DNA of 64,000 nt from contig CASHTG010000020.1 in NCBI GenBank assembly GCA_949357655.1, forward strand, positions 1,054,001 through 1,118,000, given 5' to 3'. Shown in pieces: positions 12,969 to 24,250 of the stretch. Numbering within the stretch: position 1 is the first letter of the stretch; the number at the start of each line of letters is the position of its first letter. Under the pieces are notes generated by a model. The model saw only the letters and a list, made by a program, of their open reading frames with translations. It made no database searches and was not told the origin of the DNA. This stretch comes from Parascedosporium putredinis (taxonomy: Eukaryota > Ascomycota > Sordariomycetes > Microascales > Microascaceae). A program made the position numbers and the translations under genes.

Positions 12969-14993
12969 ATGGCTACCACCCAGGACCAGATTCGACTTGA
13001 ACTTCAAGACATCGCTGGAATGAAAGACTATCAGTTCATCAAGCAACGAGAACGCACTCTCCGCAACTCGCTCAGGCAGACACAGCCGCACACACACCAC
13101 GTCGACAACGATGAATCCATATCGCAACATGGCAATACCTCGAGCTTTTTCGGCTCAAGGAATTCCTATCCAAAGGGGGTGCCTGTCGCAACTGCGGCGC
13201 AGGCTACTATCTCATCGATACCTGGAGGACCGTCTGGCCCGGTCCTCGCCACCACATCCATCGCGCTCGACAATGCTATGCTGGTAAGTCTCTCCCTAGT
13301 TGGTCTTCAAGCCCTTCCCTAAGCTTGCCGCAAATGTCTAAAGGCTTGCCAGCGATCATGTTCTGCCCAGTCGCAGCCCATGAGCCGAACCGTCTCGCAG
13401 TTGTCGGATCCCTCTAAGATCGCCCATGGCGGGAGTCTTCGGGGCGCCTATGGTCCTGATGAAGAGACCCAAATCTACTCGGATACCCAGCTCTTTATCA
13501 GCAACCCAACCCGCTCTATGATACCTCGTCTTGCTCACGTCCGGGAAGATGCTCGTCTAGATGTGGGACAGAATCCGTCGGACTACTTGACCTCACTTAG
13601 TGAAGAATACCCTGCCGCTGGCTTGATGGAGACCTATTACACTTCCCTAGACGACAACGACGGCTTCGTCTACCCTAGTGGCAGTGGTGCCTCAACAAGC
13701 CCATCTCTTGCGTCCGCCGACTCGCTTCAGGCTGATACAAGCCTTCTAAGCAGGAACAACAGCTCGTTTGGTTACGTCTTTATGGACGAGGCCGGCGCAT
13801 TGCCCATCAGCAGGACCCCGAGCTGCGAATCCTCGGCTTATAACTCGACGTATCCAGGACATGCCACAGGGGCCTTGGTAATGACACCCCCGTACGACAC
13901 GGATGGTCCGCTAATGGATCGCAATTCCATGGGCTCCCACGCTGCGAAATTACACAGCGGTGCCTCACTGAGCCTTACACCTGAATCTACCGACATGTTC
14001 CGTTCCATTTCGAGCAGCAGTGTGAGGTCCACCGCTTCATACCAAGAGCGTCGCGCCAGGGAAGCGTTGGGGCGTCAAATTCACAACGGCTCGCGTATCA
14101 CGATTGCTCCTCGGGATGGCCTTGATGGTGTCGAATCAGCACCCACCCGTGCCTCCCTGCCCAGGTCGAAGTCGTCCGCTTCGTCAAAGAGGCACAGCAC
14201 TCTGGCTACTCAACACCCACAACACCGGCGCAAAGTGGCCAAAGTGTTTTGCGAGAGCTGCAACGAATATCCTGACGGGTTTCGTGGCGAACACGAACTT
14301 CGGAGACATACCAACTCCAAGCACGCAGAAATGATCACCAAATGGGTGTGCCGTGATCCTTCTTCAGTTAGCATCGAATCCAACCTCAAGGCTATTCAGC
14401 CTTTGGATAAGTGCAAGGCCTGTATTTCGATGAAGAGATACGGAGCCTACTACAACGCCGCCGCTCATTTGCGTCGGTCCCACTTCAAGAAGCGAACTGC
14501 GCGCGGAAAGAAGCGAGCCGACTCAAAACAGCAAGGCTCGGCCAAGGATCTTCCTGCCTGGCCCCCGATGGAAGACCTCAAGCACTGGATGACCAAGATC
14601 CGCGTTCGCAAGGACGATGGAAAGCAAGTCTCCAAGTCTGATGAAGGAAGCAAGGATGCTGCATTCGAACACGAGGATTCGGAGGATGAGGTGCTCTCAG
14701 ACCCTCTCGACCAGGAGATCGAGTTCGTGACCTCTGGAAATGGCGGGGCTTTTATTGAAGGTTCACTTGACGCGAATACCTACCCTGGATCTATCCAGGA
14801 TCTGGATTCCGTTGACACGATGATCGATGCCTTCGATACCTTTGATGAGGCCCCACGCGCTTCCCTTCTGTCCTCATCCTGCGCTCAATACGACATGGCA
14901 GCTTACCCCCAGTCGTCCTCTAGCCGTCATTATCTTGGTACACTTTCGCCGATTTCTTCCCAAGGCGCCGAGCCCTCGTTTTCCTATTATTAA
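12969..14993 (+). CDS. C2H2-type zinc-finger protein, putative transcription regulator
   Basis: Two exons. Exon 1 is 12969-13283 (starts MATTQDQIRLELQDIAG; the first ATG in a frame that is open further upstream) and ends at a clean GTAAGT donor. The acceptor is uncertain: AGs at 13342-13343, 13351-13352 and 13369-13370 all preserve the frame. Exon 2 runs to the TAA at 14991-14993, giving about 645 aa. The N-terminal two thirds are Ser/Thr/Asp-rich and look disordered, as in fungal activation regions. Near the C-terminus are two C2H2-like units, CESC...H...H (about 14251-14325) and CKAC...H...H (about 14415-14485), separated by a WVC segment. A basic stretch (KKRTARGKKR) and an acidic tail follow. 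The architecture resembles fungal C2H2 proteins carrying a DUF7896-type region; that match is from memory and no DNA target can be named. The reading frame is intact throughout. Confidence 0.8.
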
Positions 14994-17176
14994 TCGGACA
15001 GTCTCGGCCCGCTAATGGGCTGCTATGTCTTTTTCCCCATCACCATCACCAGCGTTAATGCGACCACCGTCCCCCTCGTCCGATCTAGTTCTCCCGCAAG
15101 GAAACTTGTTCACCAACATGAAATCTCCCAAAAGAAAAACCCCAAAAAAAAACCTGGACCTTGAAACAGCCTCGTCCATATGATCTGCCTTTGGGTTCAT
15201 CACGTTTCGCTTTTCATTCGCCTTTTCTTTGCTCGTTGGAAGTCTACCGTTATCTTGATTTTACCGGTCTCTTCAGCTTGGCTTCGGATTTTCGGTTATT
15301 TCGCCCTTTTTCTTTTACTCCTTTTTTGCTACTACAGAGCCCTCGCCCCTAGGCGAGTCTGTTGCCGCTCATTTACCGCAATCTTGTATTCTTCTTTCCT
15401 TTTTCATCACTCTATCTGCTTCCCTCCGTTGGGGGAGCATGAGACGTTATCAACGACGACGCGAGCCGGTGGGGGATACGTTTACAACACCACAATACTC
15501 AGCGATTCTAACGCTATATTACCCGATTTGCCTTGGACGTTCTGATAGGCCTAGGCTCTAGATCTGATGGATCTGGATGCTGCCACAGCAGACAAATCAG
15601 GGCACCCACGTTGCGTTGCTTGTTCCCTTACCCAGTGGATCTCAACTCTTGCATGATGCAGGAGCTGTCAGCTATAGGCTTGACACACCGAGTTCTCTCC
15701 TGGGGGCACCTCCTTTTTTGCAGAGGGGTGCAAGCACACGCTTTTCTAATGACTACTGGCTCCTTGAAGTCGACTGCACTTCAAGAGCTAGTTTATACGT
15801 TTTGCGCGGGGGCTTTTCAAGCTACAAAGCCCTCGTCATCTTATGCTTCCGTTCAATTGAACTTGCGCGGAACCAGAGTACGAACTCTGGTCAGTTGGTA
15901 TTCTTACCTGTTTTAATATCCCTTGGCTGGACTTGAGGGAATCACGATGATTATGACCAAGCGTTGCTTCTTGCTTTCTTTTGTCTTTCTGTTGCATAGC
16001 GTTGGCGTTTTGATTTTCCCCTTCATTCTTGGTTGGGGCATGGCTAGGAATGGGCATTACAGAACATAGGACCAAAGATGGTTCGAGACTCTTCTTTCTT
16101 CTTGGGCGTACTAGGAGCCGGTATGGCTATCCGGGGACAGGGTCGCAAGTTCGGCCCCTACATGGAGGGTTTATAGCACTCTTTGAGTGTTTCTCACGAT
16201 ATAACGATGGAAATGGCATGACATGGCTAGGTCTCTAGAACATGATAGATGAATGTATACTAGCACACTAGAGTCCTGAATCTGAAATAGATTGGACTTG
16301 TAAACAAAGAGATAAACCCTGCCTTTACTGGTAGATGATGAGCTCAAAGAATCAAGCTAAAACAAAAACTTGCTTTGTTTGTTCTTGCTAAAGCATCTAG
16401 TTGATAGGCCAGTGGCGGCTTGATCCAGTGGATGTCATGTGACTACCACCACACGTGCACAGTCTCATCTTAATGAATCAGATATCTTCAAGTTGCAGAC
16501 TTTACAGCTGTGACCACTTGCTTAGCAGCCTTTTTGTAGCTCAAACTGGAGAAGGGAAAGGGCAAGCAACTAAGCTTTTTCGCGACCGACCGGAAAAAGA
16601 CGAAAGGCCATCGTTGTCAAAAGAATTCCTCCATTTCTCTACAATCCTTCATCTTCTATCCCCCTCTTCTTCTCGTCTTCTCATCACCTACACTAGTGGT
16701 TCCCGACCTGTTTCCTTCTCAAAATCCACACTTGATTTTCTACCGTGTGCCTTGAAGGCCAGCTGAATTCTTCTAAAGGACCAAAGGAGAGCTGCCGAAG
16801 ACTTAAACACGTCAACGTGTCGGCTGCCACGACCAGCCCCCTTGAAAGCAGAAAAAGTCGCGACGAAGACTCTTTCCTAAACATTGAAAAAAGCATCGAC
16901 CACACAACTATCAGCATCCGCGCGCGAGGAAGTTTATCGAGGGAGAGGGCAAGGCGTCCTTTGACGTTTCTTATCCTCGTAATTGCCTAGGCAGAAACGA
17001 CATCTCTAATCCTGAACCTAACGGCTGTACATGTGACCTTTTTTTCTACCTTCTTGCGAACGCCTGTCACCAATAACTTGACATTAAAAGAAAAGCCTTT
17101 CATCGTCGACACACCCCTTTATGGATTGAAAACAATTCCCTATTTTCTCACGCACATCAATTCTTCTATCGCGACA
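14994..17176. other. Intergenic: C2H2 3' region and KH-gene leader
   Basis: No recognisable gene. The left part probably includes the 3' UTR of the C2H2 gene (T-rich, about 15200-15420). The right part holds the pyrimidine-rich promoter/leader of the KH gene. Confidence 0.5.
16621..16690 (+). promoter_or_regulatory. Pyrimidine-rich tract upstream of KH gene
   Basis: A 70-bp stretch dominated by C and T on the coding strand, about 490 bp before the KH start codon. CT-rich tracts just upstream of transcription starts are typical of highly expressed filamentous-fungal genes. The placement suggests a long 5' leader. This is inferred from composition only. Confidence 0.4.
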
Positions 17177-19246
17177 ATGTCAACACAAACCCCAGATATT
17201 CAATCTATCCTAGCGGCGCTGGGTAAGTGCCTTGATTTGAAGACAACCATCTGCCCCACCCCCAGCCCTGAAACTAATTCCTCTCTTTTTCTGTCATCAG
17301 CTTCACAACGCCAAGCGCCTCAAGCAGGAGGCCAGGCTCCCGGACAACCATACCCCTCATCCGACCAGCAAGCAGGATATCACGCGCCCTCTGCGCCTGC
17401 GTCGTATGGCGCCCCTCCAGGTTACGCGATCCCCCAGCCAGCCGCGTCTGGTAGCATGGATCTTAGCGCTATTCGCCCTGTGAATTCTGGGACCGTAAGC
17501 ATCGCAGACGCGATCGCCAAGGCCAAGTCTTATGCTGCTGAAGCTGGTGTTGCCTCGTATGACCGCCCAGCTGGTTATTCGTCTCACAACGGACGAGGAG
17601 ATGGACGTGATAGCCGTGACTATCGCCGTCGTAGCCGCTCGAAGTCGCCTGCTGCCCGCCGTGAAAACTATCGTGAAAACTATAACCCTTACAGGGATGA
17701 GCGCCGGGAGGAGCGCTCGCGTGACTATGCCCAACCAAGCAACCGGTTTTCTCCAGATGATAGAAACCGTGGTGGCGCGCACCGTAACTCTAACGGAAGA
17801 GATCGACCATCGTCGCCGTCGAGGGGCTCTGGTGGTATGGGGGCCGCTGGCGGAGACGACAACTCAGAAACTATTCATATTGAAGGCAACCTAGTTGGCC
17901 TGATTATTGGCAGACAGGGTGAGAACCTTCGGCGTATTGAGAGCGAGACCGGTTGTCGTGTGCAATTTCTTGGCACCGCGGATAACTCGCCAATGCGACA
18001 GTGCAAGATAACCGGGCCTCGTGCTCGCCGTGCAGACGTGAAAGAAGCCATCGATCGTATTATCCGTGATACCGGCGTTGGTCCTGCCAGCCGAGGAGGG
18101 CCCGCGGCGGATCGAGGGGCACCCGCACCCGTCAAGGACCAGCGTGGGGGAGCGGCCGCCCTCCGAGAGGGCGAGGACCACATGCAGATCATGGTCCCTG
18201 ACCCTACGGTGGGTCTAATCATCGGTCGCGGTGGGGAAACGATCCGCGATCTTCAAGAAAGGTCAGGTTGCCACATTAACATTGTCGGCGAATCCAAGAG
18301 TATCAATGGCTTGCGACCAGTAAATTTGATTGGATCGCTCGAGGCTGCCCAGAAAGCGAAGGACCTGATTATGGAAATTGTGGATAGCGACAGCCGCGGC
18401 GAGGGCGGTGCCACCGCAGCGGCGCCGCATCCCCCAAAGAGAAATTTCGGAGGACAGGGCGACTCTCACTCGTACGGCCACGAGAGCAGGTCCGGTCCTC
18501 CTCACCGTGGTGGTGACGGCGGTGGTAGCGGAGGCCCCAGCGGCGACAAGTCGCAGGAAATCATTCGGGTTCCATCGGATGCTGTCGGTATGATTATCGG
18601 CAAGCGAGGTGACACCATCCGCGAGATCCAGAACGTGACGGGCTGTAAAATCAATGTATCCCAATCCTCGGGCGAGGGTGAGAGTGAGCGAGAGATCACC
18701 CTCATTGGTGCCCCAGACAGCATAAGCCGCGCTAAGCGAGCTATCGATGAGAAGATTGATGCAGTGGTAAGTGATCACGGCGGTCCTCGGTGGCCCTCCT
18801 TTTCTTCCCCAGGCCGTTCTCGCGCCTCGCTTTGCGTCTCTAACCAGTCTTTTTGCAACTCTAGCGTATGAAGGGCTCTGGTCCCAGTGGCGGTGGAGGT
18901 GGTGGCCGAGGTGGTGGTCGCGGAGGAGGCGGTGGTGGTGGTGGTGACCACGGAGGATACAACAGCCATCATTCTGGTGGTCCCATGTCCAACTCTGCCC
19001 CTCAATCTAACCCACCCCAGCCCCAGGCTGCGGCCGACGGCTCGGATCCGTATGCTCAGTGTAAGTATCTGCCTTTCCCCGTGTTGGTGCCTTGCTTGTC
19101 AAGAAACGTATCCTAACGTAGCAACTATTCTAGATGGCGGGTATCAGAATTATCTTACCATGTGGTATGCGCAGTGGCTCGGGTCTGCCGGAGCCAACGC
19201 CCAAGCACCCGGAGACGCCAGCCAACCACGGTCTGGGACCCAGTAG
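17177..19246 (+). CDS. Triple KH-domain RNA-binding protein
   Basis: Four exons: 17177-17222, 17301-18766, 18865-19060 and 19134-19246, all with GT..AG borders and matching phases, giving 606 aa. After a Gln/Pro/Gly-rich N-terminus and an Arg/Ser-rich stretch (YRRRSRSKSPAARR) come three KH domains at roughly residues 203-270, 308-375 and 433-503. Each has an intact GxxG nucleic-acid-binding loop: GRQG, GRGG and GKRG. A poly-Gly/Arg (RGG-like) region follows, then a C-terminus ending near DPYAQYGGYQNYLTMWYAQW, a motif seen in FUBP/KSRP-like fungal proteins. The likely role is binding single-stranded RNA or DNA, in splicing or mRNA stability; the specific targets are unknown. No frame breaks are present, in contrast to most neighbours. 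Confidence 0.9.
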
Positions 19247-21382
19247 GCCGAGCAGGCGTGCCCTCTTTGGACATGCTGATGACCTTGATTCTTTGATCGA
19301 TGTTTGGCCCATTCCGTGATGGTGACTCGAATCCTTTCCCTGTCTTCTTCATCACAACTCGCGTTGATTTTGATTCCCCCAAATCCTTCTCATTTTTATC
19401 CCCTTCCCTGCCCTCTTTTGGACGAGATGATTTCCTTGCCTCTGCATGACATCATGATACCCCGTCGTTGAAACCTTTTCCTTTAACACACGATGCAATT
19501 TATTTGCCCATGACTTGACACCTGCGGAGGGTGAGGCGTGCGGTTGGAGCACGCGCCCTTCTTCGTTTTCTAGAAGAGTTCATGCGTCCTTGATTATGTT
19601 CCTGGATGTCCCTTGCTGGCCGCTGACGGCGACGGGTTGAGTCTCGTTCGTGACCGGCCTAGCCTATGCAACATGGGATGCAACGAGGATTTCAAGGTGA
19701 CGCCATGAGCCAACACTTGCTTGTATCCCGATGCTCCGTGAAGATGAGCACATCTATCACGGCTTTGAACGACAGGCCCGATGATGTTCTAGGGAACTTT
19801 GTTTTGGGCGGCACCTCGTATTCCTTCTAACATTTTATCGCTGTCGCAACGACTCACAACAGTGTGACGCCCAAGGCTACGAGTACGCTCGAAGTGCGTG
19901 ACAGACAGCCCACCCAACACGTGCGTCTTGGTCGAGACGGGGCCAACGCCCAGGTGCGACTGCGACTTACTTGCGAGCCTGTTCTTGTCTCACCATCCTT
20001 TTGCCGCTGAATTCCTTTTCGAATGATCACCTGACTCTTGACGTACTCGCACCCAACATGGGAGAACGGAGCATCTTTGTTTCGCTTTTTAGCACCAAGT
20101 GCTTTCGTTGCTCTACTGGCCTATCTACGTGTGTGCTAATTTGGTTGCTGGCCCTCTTGCCGCACGTCTCGTCTAATGATATCGTGCCTGTCGGTCGGCC
20201 TATTGCTACAAGGAAGTTTTGGACGATGCACTATCCGCCCCTTAGGCTGGTGGACTTAAATCGGCAGCGTGCTTTTGCAAGTCGTTTTTTTTTTTTTGCA
20301 GTCGCGTGTTCAGCATCACCGCGCTGTGGAACATATCGAAAACTCACCCAGGCCCATGTGACGAGTGACGCCCTAAGTAGAATATGCATTCTATGTCAAT
20401 TGTCTCTGATTTTTTGAGAAAGATTCACTCGACATCCTGAGACCTCGCTCGTCCCTCAGCTTCCCGAGGAGAACCTAACAAAGGAGAAACAAAACAAAGG
20501 GAAAGCCAGGCGAAAGGACTGGTCATTTGTACTTCTTCTAGCTTACCTGTCCATGACAAGCCGTCCTGCTCTCTCAGAAAAGAAAGAAAAAAAAAGAAAA
20601 TAATGATAGGACCAGCAAGGGAAAACTACAACGAAGAAAAACTACAACTCTCTCAATGGAAAACACAATGGTTCTTTTAGGCTTCTTCTCTCTCAAGGTG
20701 TTTGCTTTTCTTCAACTTCAAATTCACTGTATTACTTGATGGGGGTTTCCTTTTTTCTTGCAATGGTAGGAGGTGGAGGGGGCTTGCTTTGTTTTCTTTT
20801 CTTATTTCCTTTACGATCGTTGCCATTGTCTCACATACTGATGCTATCAGGTTAAGGAGGAGGGAGGCTTAGTCTAGTTTCTGTTTCTGTTTTTTTCCTT
20901 TCATACATGTAGTGATGACAATCAATGGAGTTCATGCTTGCTCCTTAAGATGTCGAGTACACTGACTGTAGTCTACCTCAGTGGTTGAGCATTCTGGTCC
21001 TCTTGATGTGTTCTTGTGATGCTAGCTTTTCAATTATTCACTGTGCTTTACTTGACCCTATGTATGAGAGTATGTTGGACAAGTCATAGGCTCCTGCTCT
21101 TGATGGACTTCAATAGTTCTTTTTATGCCATTATAGCGCCATGGATGTGCTTTTGGTCACTTGCTCAAACGCCTAACTAGGAAGTATAAAACAAAATCCT
21201 CTCTTGGAAACAAGAGACCAAAACACATGAAAAGAGAAGAAAAATGAACCCCTCCTAGAGAGAACAGGGCGGGAAAGGAGCCCCCGCCAAACAGTCATCT
21301 CCCAGGTCCCTCGTCGCATCTCCCCCATCGCCTACTAGTCTTGAAGACAGCCTCCGCCGCCGCCGCCGCCCTCGAAAGGGAA
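19247..21382. other. Convergent intergenic region between KH gene and HAS1
   Basis: No gene recognised. It contains T-rich and A-rich stretches (a T run at about 20286-20299, A-rich about 20575-20640) and probably both 3' UTRs. A (CCG)n run at 21353-21371 lies just beyond the HAS1 stop. Confidence 0.5.
21353..21371. repeat. (CCG)n trinucleotide run
   Basis: About six CCG/GCC units. On the minus strand it reads as poly-Gly and could become the HAS1 C-terminus if a GTAACG donor near 21430 were spliced to an AG just before it. I think this less likely than an earlier HAS1 stop. Confidence 0.6.
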
Positions 21383-21455
21383 TCAAAAGAAAGGAGAAGG
21401 CAAGGAAGAGGGAAAACACAAAGCAACCCCGTTACCGCGCCTGTTCGTACATGTC

Positions 21456-23478
21456 TCAGTGGCGGCCTCCCTCTTCCTCCCGGGCTGGCTCCCGTACGTC
21501 CGCCGGCCTTGGACCTTGGCGTCGCGGCCGCTGGCGCCGACGACGACGTCGACGCGGGGGTACGGGGAAACCAAAGCTCTTGGCGACCTTGGCGAGATCG
21601 AGCTTGTTGACGTCGAAGACGGTGCGGAGGAGTGGGAGGCGTAGGCGTGGAGATAGGAGCGGTAACCCTCCTTGGCGCTCTTGTTGAGGTAGTAGTTTTG
21701 GGCAATGAGCTTCTCGAGCTGGGACTGCACGTTAATGACCTTTTTCGACGGGAACTCGAACTCGACAATGGGGACGCGCGCGGCTTTGAGATGCGTGAGG
21801 AAGCCGACCTCGTTGGGCTGGAGGAACATGAGCGAGCGGCCCTTGGAGTTGGCGCGGGCGGTTCGGCCGACGCGGTGGATGTAGTCGCGGGGGTCATCCG
21901 GAGGGTCGAACTGGACGATCCAGTCGACGGCGGGGATCTGTGGCATGGGAGAGAGTGTTGTCAGCAAGGCAAAATAAAGAGCAGGTGTTCGACTGGCGAA
22001 GGGTAACTCGACGAAGCAAGAGAGAAAGAGCAAGAGAGGCGGTTTGGAAGGAAGGAATGGTGTGATGACAAGGGGGAATGGAAGGGGTGGAAACTCACGT
22101 CGAGGCCACGGGCAGCAACGTCGGTGCAGATGAGCGTGCCTTGCTTGGCGTTGCAGAATTCGAAAAAGGTATTGGTCCGCTTCTGCTGCTTCTGCTTTCC
22201 GTGCAGGGCGAGCACGGGAATGTCGATAAAGTTGAGGAGCTCCGAATGGTAGGTGACGCAAGCGCAGCTGCTGAAGAAGACAATGACCTTCTTCTTCTGG
22301 TTGAGCTTGAGGAAGGAGAAGAGCAGGAGGAAGCGCCTGTCGGCCTCGCACACGATGTAGCCCTGCTCCAGGCCCTCGACGGTGCTAAACTTTTGCTCCT
22401 CGTCGACGTTGATGTAGAGCGGGCCGGGGCGCAGCGAGATGCGCGCCAGGTCCTCGACCTTGGTCGTCTGGGTAGCGGAGAAGAGCATGGACTGCCTGTC
22501 CTCCTTGGGCAAAATCTTGATGATTTGCCGCATCTCGTCCTCGAAACCAATCTCTAATATGCGGTCCGCCTCGTCAATGATGAGCGACTTGAGGTTCTTG
22601 AAGACAAACTTTGTGTTTTGCAGGTGGTCGAGCAGGCGGCCGGGCGTCGCCACGATGAGGTTGATGCCCTTTTCCAGCTTCTCGGCCTCGGCCCTCCGGT
22701 TGGCGCCGCCAATGACGATGCCGTACGTCTGGGAGTGGTGCGCCATGAGCTCCCGCGCGACGCCAAAGATTTGCAGCGCGAGCTCGCGCGTCGGCGACAC
22801 GATGATGACGCCGGTGCCGTTGCGCGGCTTGAACTTGAGCGAGTACAGCATCTCGATGGCGGGGATGAGGAACGCCAGCGTCTTGCCGGATCCCGTCTTG
22901 GCCGCGCCGAGAACGTCGCGCCCCGTGAGCAGCGGCGGGATGCACCGCCTCTGTATGCCCCTCATCTCGGTGAAGCCCATCTCCCCTATGGCCTTGAGCG
23001 TCCTCTCCGAGAGATTGAGCTCGGAGAACTTGGTAGGTTCCTCACCCGCCGCGGGCGGCAGGTAGAGGCTCTTGCCCTCGGGAAGATCCGCCATAGCCAC
23101 ATCAGAGCCATCCTTTTCGGTCCCATTGGCATCGCTCGTGGCTTGAGCCTCCGCCTCCTTTTCCTCGCCCTTGGCCTGTTTCTTTTGCTTCTTCTTGGGT
23201 TTTTCGGGTACTATCGCGGGCTCGTCTTCACTGTCCTGGTCGTTGTCGTCCTCGTCCTCGTCCTCTGCCACTTCCTCGCCATCCTTGTCGTTTTCTTCGT
23301 CATCGCTGAATTTGGCAAACTCGTCTTCGGATTCAGAAACCGTAGGCTCCTCCACGGGAACGGGCCTCGTCTTCTTCGTGGTGGATTTTACTGAAGTGGC
23401 TTCCGAGCCTCGTTTCCCGGCAGCCTTTGCGCCATTGGCGTCGGCGAATTTTCTCTTCTTTCCTGATCCGATTCCCAT
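21456..23478 (-). CDS. HAS1: ATP-dependent RNA helicase Has1 (DDX18), ribosome biogenesis
   Basis: Nucleolar DEAD-box helicase needed for 40S and 60S assembly. Exon 1 (23478-22099) has a charged, Lys- and Asp/Glu-rich N-terminus, then the Q-motif region (about 151-180), Walker A AKTGSGKT (about 193-200), PTRELALQ, TPGRLLDHL, DEAD (about 302-305), SAT (about 334-336) and ICTDVAARGLD. A 161-nt intron (21938-22098) leads into IPAVDWIVQFDPPDDPRDY, HRVGRTAR and the Has1-specific tail with LIAQNYYLNKSAKEGYRSYL. The frame shifts once near 21626-21630 (one base short), returns at the G run 21556-21560 (one base extra), and both flanks match Has1. The end is uncertain: read literally the frame stops at 21383. 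One further missing C near 21482-21484 would give a stop at 21456 just after GRRTYGSQP, where Has1 proteins usually end; I chose that. Confidence 0.92.
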
Positions 23479-24250
23479 TGTTCTGAACGGGCTCCTGGGT
23501 ATGTCAGTAGAGGGGTGGAAAAGAAAAGCGGTTCGGGCTGGGGACCTTGTTCCTAGTTCACGGAAATTTTCAGATGGCAGTATAAAGGAAAAAAAAAAAA
23601 AGTTGAGCTAACAAACCTGGGGCGGTGTCGAATATTTTTCTTATCGGTGCTTATCGCAAGACCAAAATTGCTAGTGCCCCGCTTGGTTTCCCAAGGGTTT
23701 CCCCTCCATCCCATGTGTGGACCGGTTAATGGTCGGAGGAACTCCACCCAGTATCAGTGAGTCCCAATTGATTGATGGCGGGGTCTCTCTTTATCTCTCC
23801 AGAGGCCCAGAGTGTCACATCACAGTACTCCCCAGCATCTCATAGGGGTATTACAGTATCACAGGAACCTGAGACAAGAACGCAAGGTGCAAGGCAAAAC
23901 TATCCGGTCCGCCTAATATCATGCCCTTGGCTTGCGAATGTGAGGAGAGAAAGCAGATAGAGGGTGAAAATACAGAAGAAGAAGAAAAATGTGTGACGAC
24001 TACAGTGTCTCGTCACCTCGGGTATCAAGAATTTCGTAGTAGTATAACTATCTCGTCTGAGGAGTAAGGTCCTCAGGTGCCCTTTTTGCCCATATCCTTG
24101 AACCATCCCATCCAATTCACACTCTTTCTGTCCTTGTCGCTGTCCTTGTCGCTGTCCCACGCTCTGCCCTATCCGTGCGCGCTCATGTCCCCAAGAAGAA
24201 AAAGAAAAAGAGGTAAATAAAAGAAAAACAGCGTAAAGAGCGAGGCGCCT
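23479..24250. other. Intergenic: HAS1 promoter and PFK2/FBP2 3' region
   Basis: No gene. It should contain the HAS1 promoter and the 3' UTR of the kinase/phosphatase gene. The HAS1 leader includes an A13-14 run at about 23588-23601 on the plus strand (a T tract on the coding strand). A 12-bp tandem repeat lies at 24128-24158. Confidence 0.5.
24128..24158. repeat. 12-bp tandem repeat, about 2.5 copies
   Basis: The unit CTGTCCTTGTCG is repeated twice and followed by a partial CTGTCCC. It sits about 100 bp beyond the stop codon of the kinase/phosphatase gene, probably in its 3' UTR. Confidence 0.7.

Noticed and set aside
21295..22945. Several long frames on both strands across the HAS1 locus
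   Set aside because: They are Arg/Ala/Ser- or Leu/Val/Glu-rich shadows of the GC-rich HAS1 coding sequence.
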